Positions 11,620-22,340 of a stretch of 64,000 nucleotides of DNA are shown here, one piece after another; the first letter of the stretch is position 1; every line of letters begins with the position of its first letter. A program made the position numbers and the translations under genes. Origin of the DNA: Dendrobium chrysotoxum (lineage: Eukaryota > Streptophyta > Magnoliopsida > Asparagales > Orchidaceae); assembly GCA_019925795.1 (NCBI GenBank), contig CM034314.1, positions 36,511,774-36,575,773 on the forward strand, read 5' to 3'. Below the pieces are notes generated by a model that saw only the letters and a list, made by a program, of their open reading frames with translations, had not been told where the DNA came from and made no database searches.

Positions 11620-14600
11620 TGAATTTCATTGCTTTTTGGAATTATAGAGGGGTTAAGAAGAAGGATGCCTCTCTATACCTGAGGGAGTTCATTAAAGATT
11701 TTAATATATTGTTTGTGGGGTTGGTGGAGACTAAAATCAATGCTTTTGATAAAGTCTCCTTTGAGAAGATTATGGGGCCGGATTGGGATTTTTACCTTCT
11801 TCCGTCAGAAGGGTTATCTGGAGGAATTATGATCTTATGGAGATCCGATTTGGCATCATTTTCGGTCATTAAGACATCAGATCAATGTGTTATTGGGGAT
11901 CTGAATGTCTTTAATAAGGGTGTGTGGATGATATCTACGGTGTATGGGAGTAAGGATGTTTTTAAGAGGAGGAGGTTATGGGAATGCATTTAGGAGGTTG
12001 CTCATAGGAAAGTCCCTTCGGTGGTGGGAGGGGATTTCAATTGTATTTTGTCACAAGATGAGAAAAGAGGTGGAAGGAAATTTGTATTTCTCAAGGGCCG
12101 GAAGAAATGGTTAACTTTATGAATGAGAATGACTTCCATGGTGTAGGTATTGTTGGACCAAGGTTCACTTGGTGTAACAATAAGATTGGTGGGGGACAGA
12201 TATTGGAGAGATTGGACAGGTGCTTGCTTAACTCTTTAGCCATTGATTGTATCCAGGTGGCAGTGGTAAGGCATATTGCCAGAGTGGCTTCTGATCACAG
12301 TCCTATTGTTCTGAAGATTTTTGATACTTCTACAAGAAAGAAGGGGTTTCTTAAGTTTGAAGATGTATGGCTATCCTACAAAGCTTCAGCTCATATTATT
12401 GCTAAGGTATGGAAGAAGGCGTTTAGTGAGGATGAGATGCAAATTTTTAACAAGAAGTGCAGAAGAGCTTTGAAAGATTTGTTCTGTTGGAGTAAGACTA
12501 AGTTAAGGGAGTTCTCTATAAAAAAAGATAGGCTAAAGTCTGAGATTTATCAACTTCATGAGGAGGAAGCTAGTGTTGGTGGTTTAAGTGAAGAAAAAGT
12601 TTGGTTACTTAGATCTAAAGTCATGGAGCTGAATGCTATTCTTGGTCTCTTGAATACTTGGTGGAAGCAGAGAGCTAAAGTAAAGTGGATTGAAGAGGGG
12701 GACTCTAATACAAAGTTTTTCCATGCTTTGCAAATGTTAGGAAAAATGGGAATTGGATTCATCAAATTAAAAACACAAATGGGATTATAACCGAGGAACC
12801 AAAGGAAGTGGAAGACGTGTTCTACAATTTTTTTCAGAAGAAATGGGAAGAGAGGGTTTGCTTGCTGGAGAATTGGCCGCCTCCTTGGAAGGTTTTATCA
12901 AATGAAGACAAAGAAGGACTGAATGCAGACCTCTCAGAATCAGAAATCCTGAATGTGGTAAGGATGCTGGGTAATAACAAGGCACCGGGATGTGATGGAA
13001 TAACTGACTCATTTTTCAAAGCTTATTAGAGTATTGTAGGAGAGGATGTTTGTAGAGAAGTGAAGAGATTTTTTTCTTCAGGAAAGATGTGTAAAGATTG
13101 GAAAGAAACATTTGTGGTCCTTATTCCCAAGATTAATAATCCGGTGACTCCATCTGGTTTTCGTCCTATTAGCCTATGTAATTCTATTTATAAAATTGTG
13201 GCTAAGCTCTTATTGAACAAATTGTTGATGGTCATTCCAAAGATTATCTCTGAAGAACAGGTGGCTTTTGTAAGAGGTAGATCTATATCAGATCATTTAT
13301 TACTTGCACAGGAGGTATTCAACAAAATAAGGTTCTCTAAAGCTAACAATGGATTGTTGGCTATCAAGCTGGACATGGAGCAAGCATACGATAGTATGTG
13401 TTGGACTACTCTTAACAAGATGATGATTCTTATGGGATTTCCTGAAAGATATTTGAAGTTGGTGATGGAATGTATCGTGGAGCCGAGATTCTCTATACTT
13501 ATCAATGGTGGTTGTACTAAATGGATTAAGGGAAAGAGTGGTTTCCGTCAAGGATTTCCACTCTCACCTTTTCTATTTATCATTTGTTCTCAATAACTTT
13601 CTAACATTTTTTTCAATAGGGGCATGGATTTGGGTATTAATATTGCTCTTAAGGAACAAAAGATCGCTCATTTGCTCTACGCAGATGATGTGTTATTATT
13701 TTCTGATGCTAGATTGAGAAGTATAAGGAAAATGAAGGCAATTGTTAGTGACTATTGCAGCTGGACCGGCCAAAGAATCAATTACAATAAATCTGCTATG
13801 ATTTGTGGTAAAGTAGTTAATAGAACGAGGAAGAAGAAAATTGCAAAGTTCTTAGGGTTCAAGTTGGTTGAAGAATTGGAGTATTTGGGAACAAAGGTTG
13901 CGTTAAGGAGGTTGAAGAAGACTGATTTCCAAATTCTTATCGATAGGTCTATGAAGAAGTTGAATGCTTGGAGTAATAGATTTATTTCCTTGGCTGGGAG
14001 GTTGGTGTTGGTGAAATCTATGTTTATCAATCTTCCAGTATTCCTTATGTCACACACTCTCATTCCTTTAAGTATTTTAAAGGATTTTGAGAAAGTTTGC
14101 AGGAGTTATATTTGGAATAAAGTTGATGGTAGTCATGGGCTGCACTATGTGGCTTGGGAAGTGCTTTGTAAACCGAAAGCTTTGGGCGGTTGGGGTATCC
14201 AGGCGGCATTGTCTAGCTTGGGTCCTTTAACGGCTAAGTTTGCATGGAATCTATTGGAAAATCCTTCTTTACTTAACAGGAATTTATTGGCCAAATATGG
14301 GGAAGATTGGTGGGGAAATGAAAACATGAAGGGTGGTTCTCCTTCTTGGAAGATTATTACTTCTAGACGGAAAGCTCTCCATAGTGCAGTTAGATGGAGA
14401 ATAGTTTTGGGTAACAGCATTAATGTTTTAAAAGATGTATGGATCTTGGATAAAAGCTTGCTCAAGTGGCCCACTTTTGTTGCCAACTTTGAAGATGAGG
14501 ATACAAATCTTGACTTCTTCATTCATGAGGGAAGATGGAATCTTGACAGATTGATGTTATACTTTGGAAATGATTTAATTACTTTAATAAGTAATATCCA

Positions 14601-15712
14601 GATTTGTAGAAGTCATGAAAAGGACTTCTTAGAGTTGAAAAAAAAGGTTTTCTGGAAGATCTATGTCGGCGTTAATTAAGGAGGAAGACTTAAAAGATGA
14701 GCTAAATGTATATTCTGCATCATGGATACAGAAGTTGAAGTTAAATGCTCGTGTAGAGCTGTTTATGTGGAGGTTATGCAAGGAAGCAATACATACAGTA
14801 GATTTTCTTATGAAGAGGAAGTTAGCTACCATGAATTTATGTCGAAGAGGATGTGGAGAGGTTGAAGACATCAACCAAGTTTCCACTTCATGCCTTAAGC
14901 TGTTAAAGGTGATTGATGTATTAAGAAGTTGGGGGTTTATGATTCCAAAATTCATTTCTTTCCAGGAATGTTTGTATTAGTTGGAAGTATTGGCTGGATC
15001 AAATCCCTTGGTGGTTAGGATTTATTGTTCTTTGTTATGGTATTCTTGGAATAACAGGAATAAGATCAAGCATGGAAAGGTGGAGACTACTGATACACTG
15101 ACAGTAGCTAGTGTTCTCAGCTTTGTAAATATGTTGAATAAGAATCTTATACTCTCAAACCACTGGGATGGCAATCAGTCTTTTAGACTGTTTTCTAATT
15201 TTTGGCATCCCCCACCTCCCGAGTGGTATAAAATAAACATTGATGCTACCCTCAAGGATAACTATGAAGCAGGAATTGGAGGCATTGTTTGGGACAACAA
15301 AGGCAGATTTGTTTTTTCTTTCGGTTTCTATGGAGTTCACTGGGACATTGCACAATTGGAGCTATTGGCTTTTACTTCTTTGAAGAATGCGTTGAAGGGA
15401 AGATTGCTAGATGCTAGTGGTATTATTATAGAAGGTGATAATAAAAATGTGATCCATTTTCTTCATGAAGTGTATAGCAAAGAGAAGAAGATGGATGGTT
15501 GCATTGAAGATGAAGATTGTTTCTTCTTAGGTGATTGGAATAATATTTTTTTCCATCATGTTGGTCGTGATTGTAATAAGTTAGCTCACTATTGCGCTAA
15601 CTTAGCTTTTTATTATGATTTTTTTTTGGACTTGTTTTGTGAGAGTAAACTACCACATTCTTTCGTTCAAATTGTGAAGGAAGAATGTGATAGAGTAGTT
15701 TATTCTCCTTAG
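11619..15712 (+). pseudogene. LINE A ORF2: endonuclease, reverse transcriptase, zf-RVT, RNase H, broken
   Basis: Starts at ATG 11619-11621, sharing its A with the ORF1 stop. The endonuclease has FVGLVETKINAF, VVGGDFNCIL and ASDHSPIVLKI. The RT has FRPISLCNSIYKI (about 13,160), AFVRGRSISDHLLLAQE, IKLDMEQAYDSM and the catalytic YADD at 13,678-13,689. The zf-RVT region (about 14,690-14,970) contains ELFMWRLCKEA and CRRGCGEVEDINQVSTSC. RNase H (about 15,220-15,640) keeps the acidic positions in INIDATL, LELLAF and IEGDNKN. Such proteins nick the target and copy the element RNA from the nick. In-frame stops lie at 11,991, 13,027, 13,594 and 14,978, with frameshifts near 12,100, 12,730 and 14,660. 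The order and length match complete plant L1-type ORF2. Confidence 0.9.
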
Positions 15713-15782
15713 TTTGTATTTAGTTTCCTTGCTTTTTCTTTGCTTTTATCAATGCAATTTTGCATTCCTCAAAAAAAAATCA

Positions 15783-15796
15783 CCTTGATCCTTTTG
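15783..15796. repeat. Target-site duplication, right copy, of LINE A
   Basis: Exact repeat of the 14 bp at 9378-9391; the gypsy RT sequence resumes here. Confidence 0.9.
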
Positions 15797-16420
15797 AGTG
15801 TGAGGAGAAAGATGAGAAACTTACCTAAACCTACACCAAAAGTGCATTTTAATGGGTTAAATCACATGTTGTACCTTTCTATGGTTGTGAATGTCTCCTT
15901 CATTGAGAGATTTGTTATTCACTAGGAGATCATTGATGTGTACCTATGCATTTCTTTCTTCTAGTCTATGAAGACTTTGTTGACCATGCACTGATAGGTT
16001 GCCCTCACATTCTTCAAGTGGAAAGGCATCACCTTGTAATAGTATAGACCCTCGATAGTGATGAAGTCTATTTTCTTGTAGTCATCTGTCTGCATTCTGA
16101 TTTGGTGATAGTCAGAGAAGGCTTCAAGGAAATTCATGACTAACCACTTTCAAGTTAACTAAGGCATCTATTCTGAGTAGTGGATAGCCATTCATTTTTG
16201 GGCATATTGAGTTCAAATTGGTGAAGTTTATACACATTCTCCACTTGTCAATTTCTTGTCTCACAAAATCAGCTTCAAATAGCTTTTGAACATCTTCCCA
16301 TATGGGTTTGGCGTGTGTCGCAACTATTTTTCATATCTTCTACTCAATTGGCCAGGACTCCTTTCTTGCATTTAACCTATGGTAGGTAACTTCTTAATCC
16401 ACTCTTGGCGTCTCCACTAC
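15797..16420 (-). pseudogene. Reverse transcriptase remnant of the TAT-type gypsy element
   Basis: Minus-strand translation gives, in order, a decayed WRMCVDY-type block (KLTSGECV at about 16,250), then YHQIRMQTDDYKKIDFIT, GLYYYKVMPFHLKNVRATYQ and VNKVF (about 15,970-16,115). After stops and frame changes come FNPLKCTFGVGLGKFL (about 15,810-15,860). These are the fingers and palm blocks of Ty3/gypsy RT (family forms: YHQI.M...D..KTAF, PFGL.NA.ATYQR, LNP.KC.FGV..GKFLGF). The YVDD catalytic motif is not recognisable. The sequence stops at the LINE A insertion and its C-terminal part is absent. Inactive. Confidence 0.85.
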
Positions 16421-17250
16421 AATCCATGCAAAAATATCTAGGCAGTCTCACAACATCTAGAGCAACATGCATGCTATGCTCCTTATTGATGGAATCACTT
16501 ATTTTGAGAGTTCTATCAAAATCTCCCTCAATTTCTTTTATTTCTTTTACTTGTTCTATGGTCTCCAACCCTAGACCTCATCCATATCCATTTATAAGAC
16601 TTCTTTTGGGGAGTTAGCCACCTTCCTCATTATTCTAAGGTATTACGTGAGAGATTGGGTGAGGTCTCCTCTCACCATAATCTCTCTTCCCTCAATCAAG
16701 AACTTAATGATAATGTGGTGAGTGGACACCACAACTCTAAACCTATTTAATAATGGCCTCCCAAAAATGGCATTATAAGTCATCGGCACATCAATTATCA
16801 TTAAGTCGGCCATCTCTATGTATTTATTGTCACCCTTGCCTTAGATGAATAGAAGGTCCAGCACTTGTATCACCCTTTACTCATTAGAGAAGTCGTATAG
16901 TAATCCTACAGTGGGTGTTAGCTGGGAAGCAAGCAATTTTATTTTATCAAAAATATATTTAAGGATTATATTAATAGAATTTCTCATATCTATCAGGTTA
17001 CTCCCAATCTGATACTTAGTGACCATGGTTGTGAGGATAAATATTTTATTGTGTCAGTTCCATCTTATAACTTTGCCAGTTTTGATGAAGTTGAATGAGC
17101 GATGTGTGCTACAAGAACCCGCAATGTAGACATCAAGTTTACTTCTCCTACTCTAGCTGCCTTCATACTAGCTAGTGGCTCCACTCTTCCATCATGGATG
17201 ATAACAAGTACAATCACGTGATATGCATGGAGTGAGTATGGACTAGCCCC
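16421..17250 (-). pseudogene. Gypsy protease region remnant
   Basis: On the minus strand, about 16,650-16,830 encodes MADLMIIDVPMTYNAIFGRP, then LLNRFRVVVSTHHIIIKFL and EIMVRGD. This is the characteristic TAT-clade segment C-terminal to the protease active site (family form YNAILGRP.LN...AVVST.HL..KFPT..GVG.VRGDQ). The active-site DSG/DTG itself could not be placed in the decayed sequence upstream (about 16,840-17,060). Several stops and frame changes are present. It lies between gag and RT, as in intact elements. Confidence 0.78.
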
Positions 17251-18560
17251 TTTTCAGCTAGTTCCTTTCCTAAGCACTAGCTTGAGTCAATGAGCATAAA
17301 CTCTTTTCAATTTTTTGTCCTAGATAAGTTCCTCCATGAGGCTTCATAAATGTTGTCACTCTTCTATGTGGTGGCCAAGAGTATTGTGGAACTCTCAATA
17401 TATTGAGGTGTTTTTAGCACGTAGTATTGCTTTTATTAGCATCAGTCACATAAAGAACTCTTTATTCTGAATGGCTTCAATGAGCTTAGCAATGGAGATT
17501 CTCTTGGGAGTGTAGGTGGGGTAAGTAGGCGGATGGTGAATGGCTTCTTCATAAAGGGGACAACTAGCATTAATTGGCTCCTCCATCCTTGGCTATAGTG
17601 GCCTTGCAATTCTTAGCGACCTTTCTCATAAGGGTGCCATTTGGTGCTCATGTTGATGTCAATCTAAGGGTAGGTTCAATCTTTTGTTCCTCCTCTCCCT
17701 GAGATTGGTTCTTTCCATTTTGCATCCTCACTAGTGCTCTCTTATAATGATGAGTTAATAAGGGTGAGTTACTATGAAATCTCATTGACTATGTTGTACT
17801 CTTCGACATTGACATGGATGCTGGATAACTCCAATAGTTTGGCAAGCATTCTTAGTTGCTACAAGCTAAGGGCATACGTAAATGGACACTCCCTTAATCC
17901 TTGGATCAATGCAACTAAGGAGACTACAGGCTTCAGATCATTTACATAAACTATCTCCCTTTGGAATCTCATCATAATGTTTCTTGGTGATTCCCCTAGT
18001 TCTTTCCGCATTTTTGACAGTGCTTATGAACTCTTCTATGGCCTATGGGCACTAATAAATTAGGTTATAAACATTTGCTTGAATATAAAGAAGAAAGTGA
18101 TCACTCCTACTAGTAGGCAAATGGACCACCTAAGTGCTGACTTTTTAAAGTCATGAGGAATAGCCAACACTTGAAAGCATCATTGATAGAGTGCAAGGAG
18201 TTCATGTGTTCAAGAGTTACCACATGGTTAGTGAGAACGATTTTATCTCTAAAGGATTCTAGGTTTGGTACCTTGAACCTAGGAGGAGATATGGCCTTTG
18301 TGAAATGCCTAGAGACAGCAATGGTGAGTTTCGACTCAGTTCTTCTAATTCACCTTGTAGGTGGGGTTTAGTCCTCATCATTCATCACTGTGTGAGCAGA
18401 ATCAAGGATGGGCATCGAGGTAATTGCTTGGTCATGAGGTATGGGTTTAGTCCTCAACACGCATCACTCCAACGAATTGTCAAGTTCAAAGAACCTTCAA
18501 GACCGTTGTCCCTACAAACTCACCCTTAAAGTTCTCCAAAGTCTTCTTGGCTTGTCTTCA
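17251..18560 (-). pseudogene. Gag remnant of the TAT-type gypsy element
   Basis: Minus-strand fragments follow plant TAT gag. HMNSLHSINDAFKCWLFLMT (about 18,130-18,200) corresponds to the start of the capsid fold. RFQREIVYVNDLKPVVSLVA and QGLRECPFTYAL (about 17,860-17,960) follow. Near 17,480-17,600 come PPTYPTYTPKRISIAKLIEA and IQNKEFF, and then HNTLGHHIEECDNIYEA (about 17,330-17,400), the decayed knuckle-like block. Frames change repeatedly and stops are common. The element therefore reads gag-protease-RT from right to left. Confidence 0.78.
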
Positions 18561-19600
18561 TGATTCACTCCTTTATGTTAGTGAGGTCCTAACAAGTTGT
18601 ATCATTATTGTTCTCCAAATTTATGAATGATTCCTATTGGTTCTATTGGTGGAGTAAGGCCTACTTTCTGGTTAATAGCAACAATCCAAGTTCACTACAT
18701 TAAGCGGATGTTGAATTTAATTTTATTAATGGATGATACCTGACCCTTCTAGCAGACCGACAAGGTAAGCATGTTAGTAGGAAAGTGGATATGGAGATTA
18801 TATAATGGAATTAAAGAATATAAGAGAAACCATGAAATGCTAAGATGATTATATATTAGTAGAATTTTCACTATCAATAAAAGAGAAATTTTTCTTCTAA
18901 ATTGTTCTTTGTGACCCCTTATATATAGATCATGCGAACTACAGGAATGGATACACAAAGAAAGTGTAAAAAAGTGTAATGTCACGTCCATATATATAAT
19001 GCTAAACAACCCATTGAGACTCATGTCACCTTTTGATTGGGTGAGAGACAGCTGGGATTGAATATATCTTTTTTGGGTTAGTAAGTGGATGTCGAGTGCA
19101 CATCAGGAGAATTTGGAAGAGAATTATCTCCATGATGTCGGACAAGCCTATGAGCTACATCAGGGCGAGTTTATTGATGTGATGCTGATTGGAAATCGCA
19201 CGGTATCCATGATAAACCCTGAGTTATCATAAGGAAGAGGGAATGAGTCGAGGTTGCTGATGGATGGAGTCATGGAAAATGTTGATGGGGTGGGTTAGAG
19301 ACATTGAAATTAGCACTTTTCTATTGGTGAGTTTTGATGGAGTGGTAGTCGCACTAAGGGAGAGCGAGTGATTGATGGTGGAACCAGGTCATCTAGCATT
19401 TTTCTAGATGTGAATTCAACGAGGAATCTTCAAGTTGCCCCGCATGGGATGAGTTTTCTTGAGGACCTAGGTGAGTGACGCCTATTGATCCGTCTAGGTG
19501 AGACCTTCTATGGTGTCTAGACTTGTGCCCCCCTTTTTCGATTTTTCTTGAGCGAATTCTTTCTGTCATGACCTGCTATGTACCTGTGACATACCTGTGG
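18561..19600 (-). repeat. Probable 5' LTR and leader region of the gypsy element
   Basis: This lies immediately upstream, in the minus direction, of gag. A TATA-like word (ctatatataagg on the minus strand, about 18,917-18,930) is placed as an LTR promoter would be. I found no matching second LTR and no convincing primer site, so the boundaries are guesses. The frames here are short and look like noise. Confidence 0.35.
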
Positions 19601-20434
19601 AGGTATATGCATGGATACACATTATATTCATTAAGCTATTTAAATATAGCAATATGTTTTATTTAATAATTAACTTTAATTAATTATTAAGTTATTAAGA
19701 AATTCTTTATAATTACATTCATTATCATTCCCCAAAATTGCAACCCATAATACACATCAGGCATAGCTCGACATGTAAATGACTATTAATAGACAAATGT
19801 CACTAATAATTTTATTTCTAGCCATTATGGCTAGTGTGGTATTTTTCGAAAAGAAAGTATTAAATATTATTACTATTTATTTTTAGTTATTTCGATTTGA
19901 ATGATTTGCCTATAAATTGGGATATTTTAAAGAACGAATAACTAATGATTTGTTATTTCAAAAAGCTTTATCGAAAGAATATATAAATAAAAATCAAATT
20001 CATAAAAAAGCAAATCCTTGGAATCTACTTTTATAATTTCTCTCAACCAATTTGTTTTGCAAATAACTTATAATATTTTATTATGTAATTTACAATTATT
20101 TTAAATGAGATGTTGTACCTAGATAAATTAGTGATTAGTTTTATTCACCATCAAAATTCAAGAATATTTTGATTATATTTTATTAAAATAATTTATTTAT
20201 CGAGCCTCGTTAGATGCCAAGGATTGTAAGGCTTACTGTTATGTGCTTTCTCCTCAAAGATTACAAATTCTTTGCCAAAATTTACGGCATACTTTAGATC
20301 AATTTTTTTAAATTATTATTTTAAAAAATTATTTGATATATTTTAAATAAATTTTATTTATATAAAAAAACAAGTTAATTTTTAAAACACTCAAATAAAT
20401 TTGAAATATTTTAAAAACTATCCCAACCAAATGC
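19601..20434. other. AT-rich intergenic DNA, nothing recognised
   Basis: Runs of A and T with no open frame, no element ends and no conserved motif that I can identify. Confidence 0.5.
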
Positions 20435-20508
20435 TACAACCACTGCCACCACCGCCATCATAATAGTTGATCACCACCATTACTATTACCATTACCATTA
20501 CCATTACC
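20435..20508. repeat. Simple repeat, degenerate (CCA/CCATTA)n
   Basis: Starts with caccaccgcc-type triplets and ends in four near-identical tattacc/cattacc units (about 20,480-20,506). The flanks are A/T-rich. Confidence 0.8.
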
Positions 20509-20869
20509 TCGTCAAGCATGTCAAGAAATAAACAAAATAAAATAAAATAAATAATAAAAATAATCCCAAAAAAAACCCTTAAATAAAGAGAAAATGTCAT
20601 GGATGTGTGCTGATTGGGTGTTAAATAACATAAAAATCTAGATTTACTTTAGTTTTATTTACATGTTAATTTTCAACTCAAAACAAAATTGCTCTTGATT
20701 TTCAATTTATCTGCATGCCTCAAGATGGTAAATATAACATCTCATGAGCCACATAAGAGTTGCAAAGACAGTTTCATCAAGATTATTTAAATTTCCTCGG
20801 AAAGAAAGCCATAGGCAAATTTGACTACAGTTTTATGAACCTGATTGTTTCATCTCAACCAAATAGCAC
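20509..20869. other. AT-rich DNA, no coding sequence; likely downstream of a host gene end
   Basis: Nothing is recognised except the sequence downstream of the candidate polyadenylation signal described in the next entry. Confidence 0.4.
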
Positions 20870-20979
20870 TTTATTTCTATGTATCCGGCAACAATTCTGC
20901 CACTCTTAACATGACTACAACTACTCTGCACTGAAAAGAGCTCCATAAACTCCTGCTTGTGGCTTAATTAAGACCTGCT
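20870..20979 (-). CDS. Candidate terminal exon and 3' end of a host gene (identity unknown)
   Basis: On the minus strand a pyrimidine-rich acceptor (ttgttctctttgtag, reading into 20,980) precedes 59 nt (20,979 down to 20,921). These encode QVLIKPQAGVYGALFSAE followed by a TAG stop. A canonical AATAAA (minus strand, 20,870-20,875) lies about 46 nt past the stop. The acceptor, short in-frame exon, stop and poly(A) signal together look like the last exon of a real gene, and the local base composition is more balanced than its surroundings. I do not recognise the protein. Upstream exons could lie beyond the MITEs and hAT insertion to the right (20,980-24,300), which would then be intronic. It could also be chance. 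Confidence 0.35.
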
Positions 20980-21564
20980 CTACAAAGAGAACAATACACG
21001 CATGGTCAGCAGGGGCTCAACAGCATAGCATAGCTTCATTAGCACAGTGAATTAACAGAGACCAACTCAAATCGAATTTGGCTTGAAATAGTCCTAGAAA
21101 GAATAGAGCTTGCCAGAGATTATATCTAAAAATCTATGAACGTGAAATATAATCATGTACTTATTCGCATGTTTTTCATCATTAAATAAGCTCATAGTAA
21201 CAAGTAAATTGTAAGACCATTTCTTGGGCACTAAAATAAAAAAGAAATACACATTTCTGAACATAACAAATTACTTATAAAAATATCAGCTGATTATCAT
21301 CATCTCCTAAATTTGAGGAATGCAAATAAACCTTATGTTTGTTAGATTAATTTCGAATAGGAAAGACAAACAAATGAAGACTTATAAAAAATAAAAAACC
21401 AAAGAGCAATGTTACAAATTTTACGATTAATGTATGGAAATTGTACCAAGGAATATGTTTGCTTTTCCAACGATTTCCACTAGTACATGGTTACAATAAC
21501 CATCCCTAGGAACTTCCCTACTATGATTATTATTAAAAATTTGTAGAAGCTACATTTGAAATAA
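20980..21564. other. Unassigned DNA, possibly intronic on the minus strand
   Basis: No clear exon or repeat. If the terminal exon at 20,921-20,979 is real, this would be its intron or upstream sequence. Confidence 0.3.
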
Positions 21565-21682
21565 GGCTTCATTTGGTACGGCTTTCTCACTTTCTTAAAG
21601 AAGCTTTTTAGCGTAAAATTATAAGTTTTATATTAAAAAGTTGCTTTAAGAAGCAAGTGAGAAAGCCGTCTCAAACGAAGCC
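21565..21682. mobile_element. Tourist-like MITE (PIF/Harbinger type), 118 bp
   Basis: The ends ggcttcatttggtacggctt and its imperfect reverse complement (gccgtctcaaacgaagcc) form long terminal inverted repeats, and the interior folds back as well (tttctcac / gtgagaaa). A 3-bp TAA target duplication (21,562-21,564 and 21,683-21,685) fits PIF/Harbinger. There is no coding capacity; mobilisation would need a transposase from elsewhere. Confidence 0.8.
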
Positions 21683-21837
21683 TAAATATACATCAAATGG
21701 CTATTAAGGTCTAGAAAAAATATATATATGTTTAAATTTGATGCTTGAAGCATATTGGCATAGTTGAAATAGAGAAAAAAATAAACACATGATTTTGCAG
21801 GCGAACAAATTTGAAAAATGTCACAAGTAGATAATTA

Positions 21838-21929
21838 ATGCTTTGTTTGGGTTGGCTTTCTTACTACTTCTTAAAGCCGCTCTTTAGTACAATTTAAACA
21901 GTAGTAAGAAAGCCGTCCCGAGCAAAGTC
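21838..21929. mobile_element. Second, diverged Tourist-like MITE copy
   Basis: The ends tgctttgtttgggttggctttcttactac-like (left) and gtagtaagaaagccgtcccg... (right) are inverted repeats and share the word ggctttct / agaaagcc with the MITE 150 bp to the left. It is shorter and more decayed, and its target duplication is not clear. Confidence 0.65.
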
Positions 21930-22340
21930 AAAAGGAGAAATTGTGTGTATTTATGAGAGGGGGAGAGAGAGAGAAGACAAACTTGTAGCTTTAGAGGGAA
22001 TCTAAAAAATTTCGATGTTTAATTCAGCCTTATCTGAATCAAACAAACCCTAATGATCCTTATTTATGCTAAAAGGATCATAGGGTTACAAACAAATAAA
22101 CTGACTAAATATTTGGCCAAAAATAAATACTAATAAAAATAACATGATGGGAAATAAACCAAATAAAATAAAATCCAATTATTATTTGAAAACAAATATG
22201 CTACAAAACGCTAGGTAATGATTAAGTAAGCACATTAGGTAGATGATGAACGCAAATTTTGATCGAACAGATATCATCCATCTACCAAATACAAGCTCTC
22301 CTCCAAAGACTAATCGTATATATTCATCCATAATATTAGG
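21930..22340. other. Unassigned AT-rich DNA with a short GA repeat
   Basis: A gagagagaga run at about 21,957-21,974 is followed by AT-rich sequence with no exon or element end. It ends at the 8-bp target duplication of the hAT element. Confidence 0.4.

Larger units (their letters stand above)
9392..15782 (+). mobile_element. LINE A: full-length L1-type plant LINE with RNase H
   Basis: This 6.4-kb non-LTR retrotransposon is inserted in the gypsy element. It has both ORFs in the expected order: ORF1 (DUF4283-like plus zinc knuckle), then ORF2 (endonuclease, reverse transcriptase, zf-RVT, RNase H). It ends in a short A run at about 15770-15779 and is flanked by a 14-bp target-site duplication. 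A 98-bp 5' leader precedes the first plausible ORF1 start at 9490. Both ORFs carry several stops and frameshifts, so the copy is inactive, but the intact ends and complete domain order show that it was full length. LINE B (25,144-32,671, minus) is a diverged member of the same family. Confidence 0.93.
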
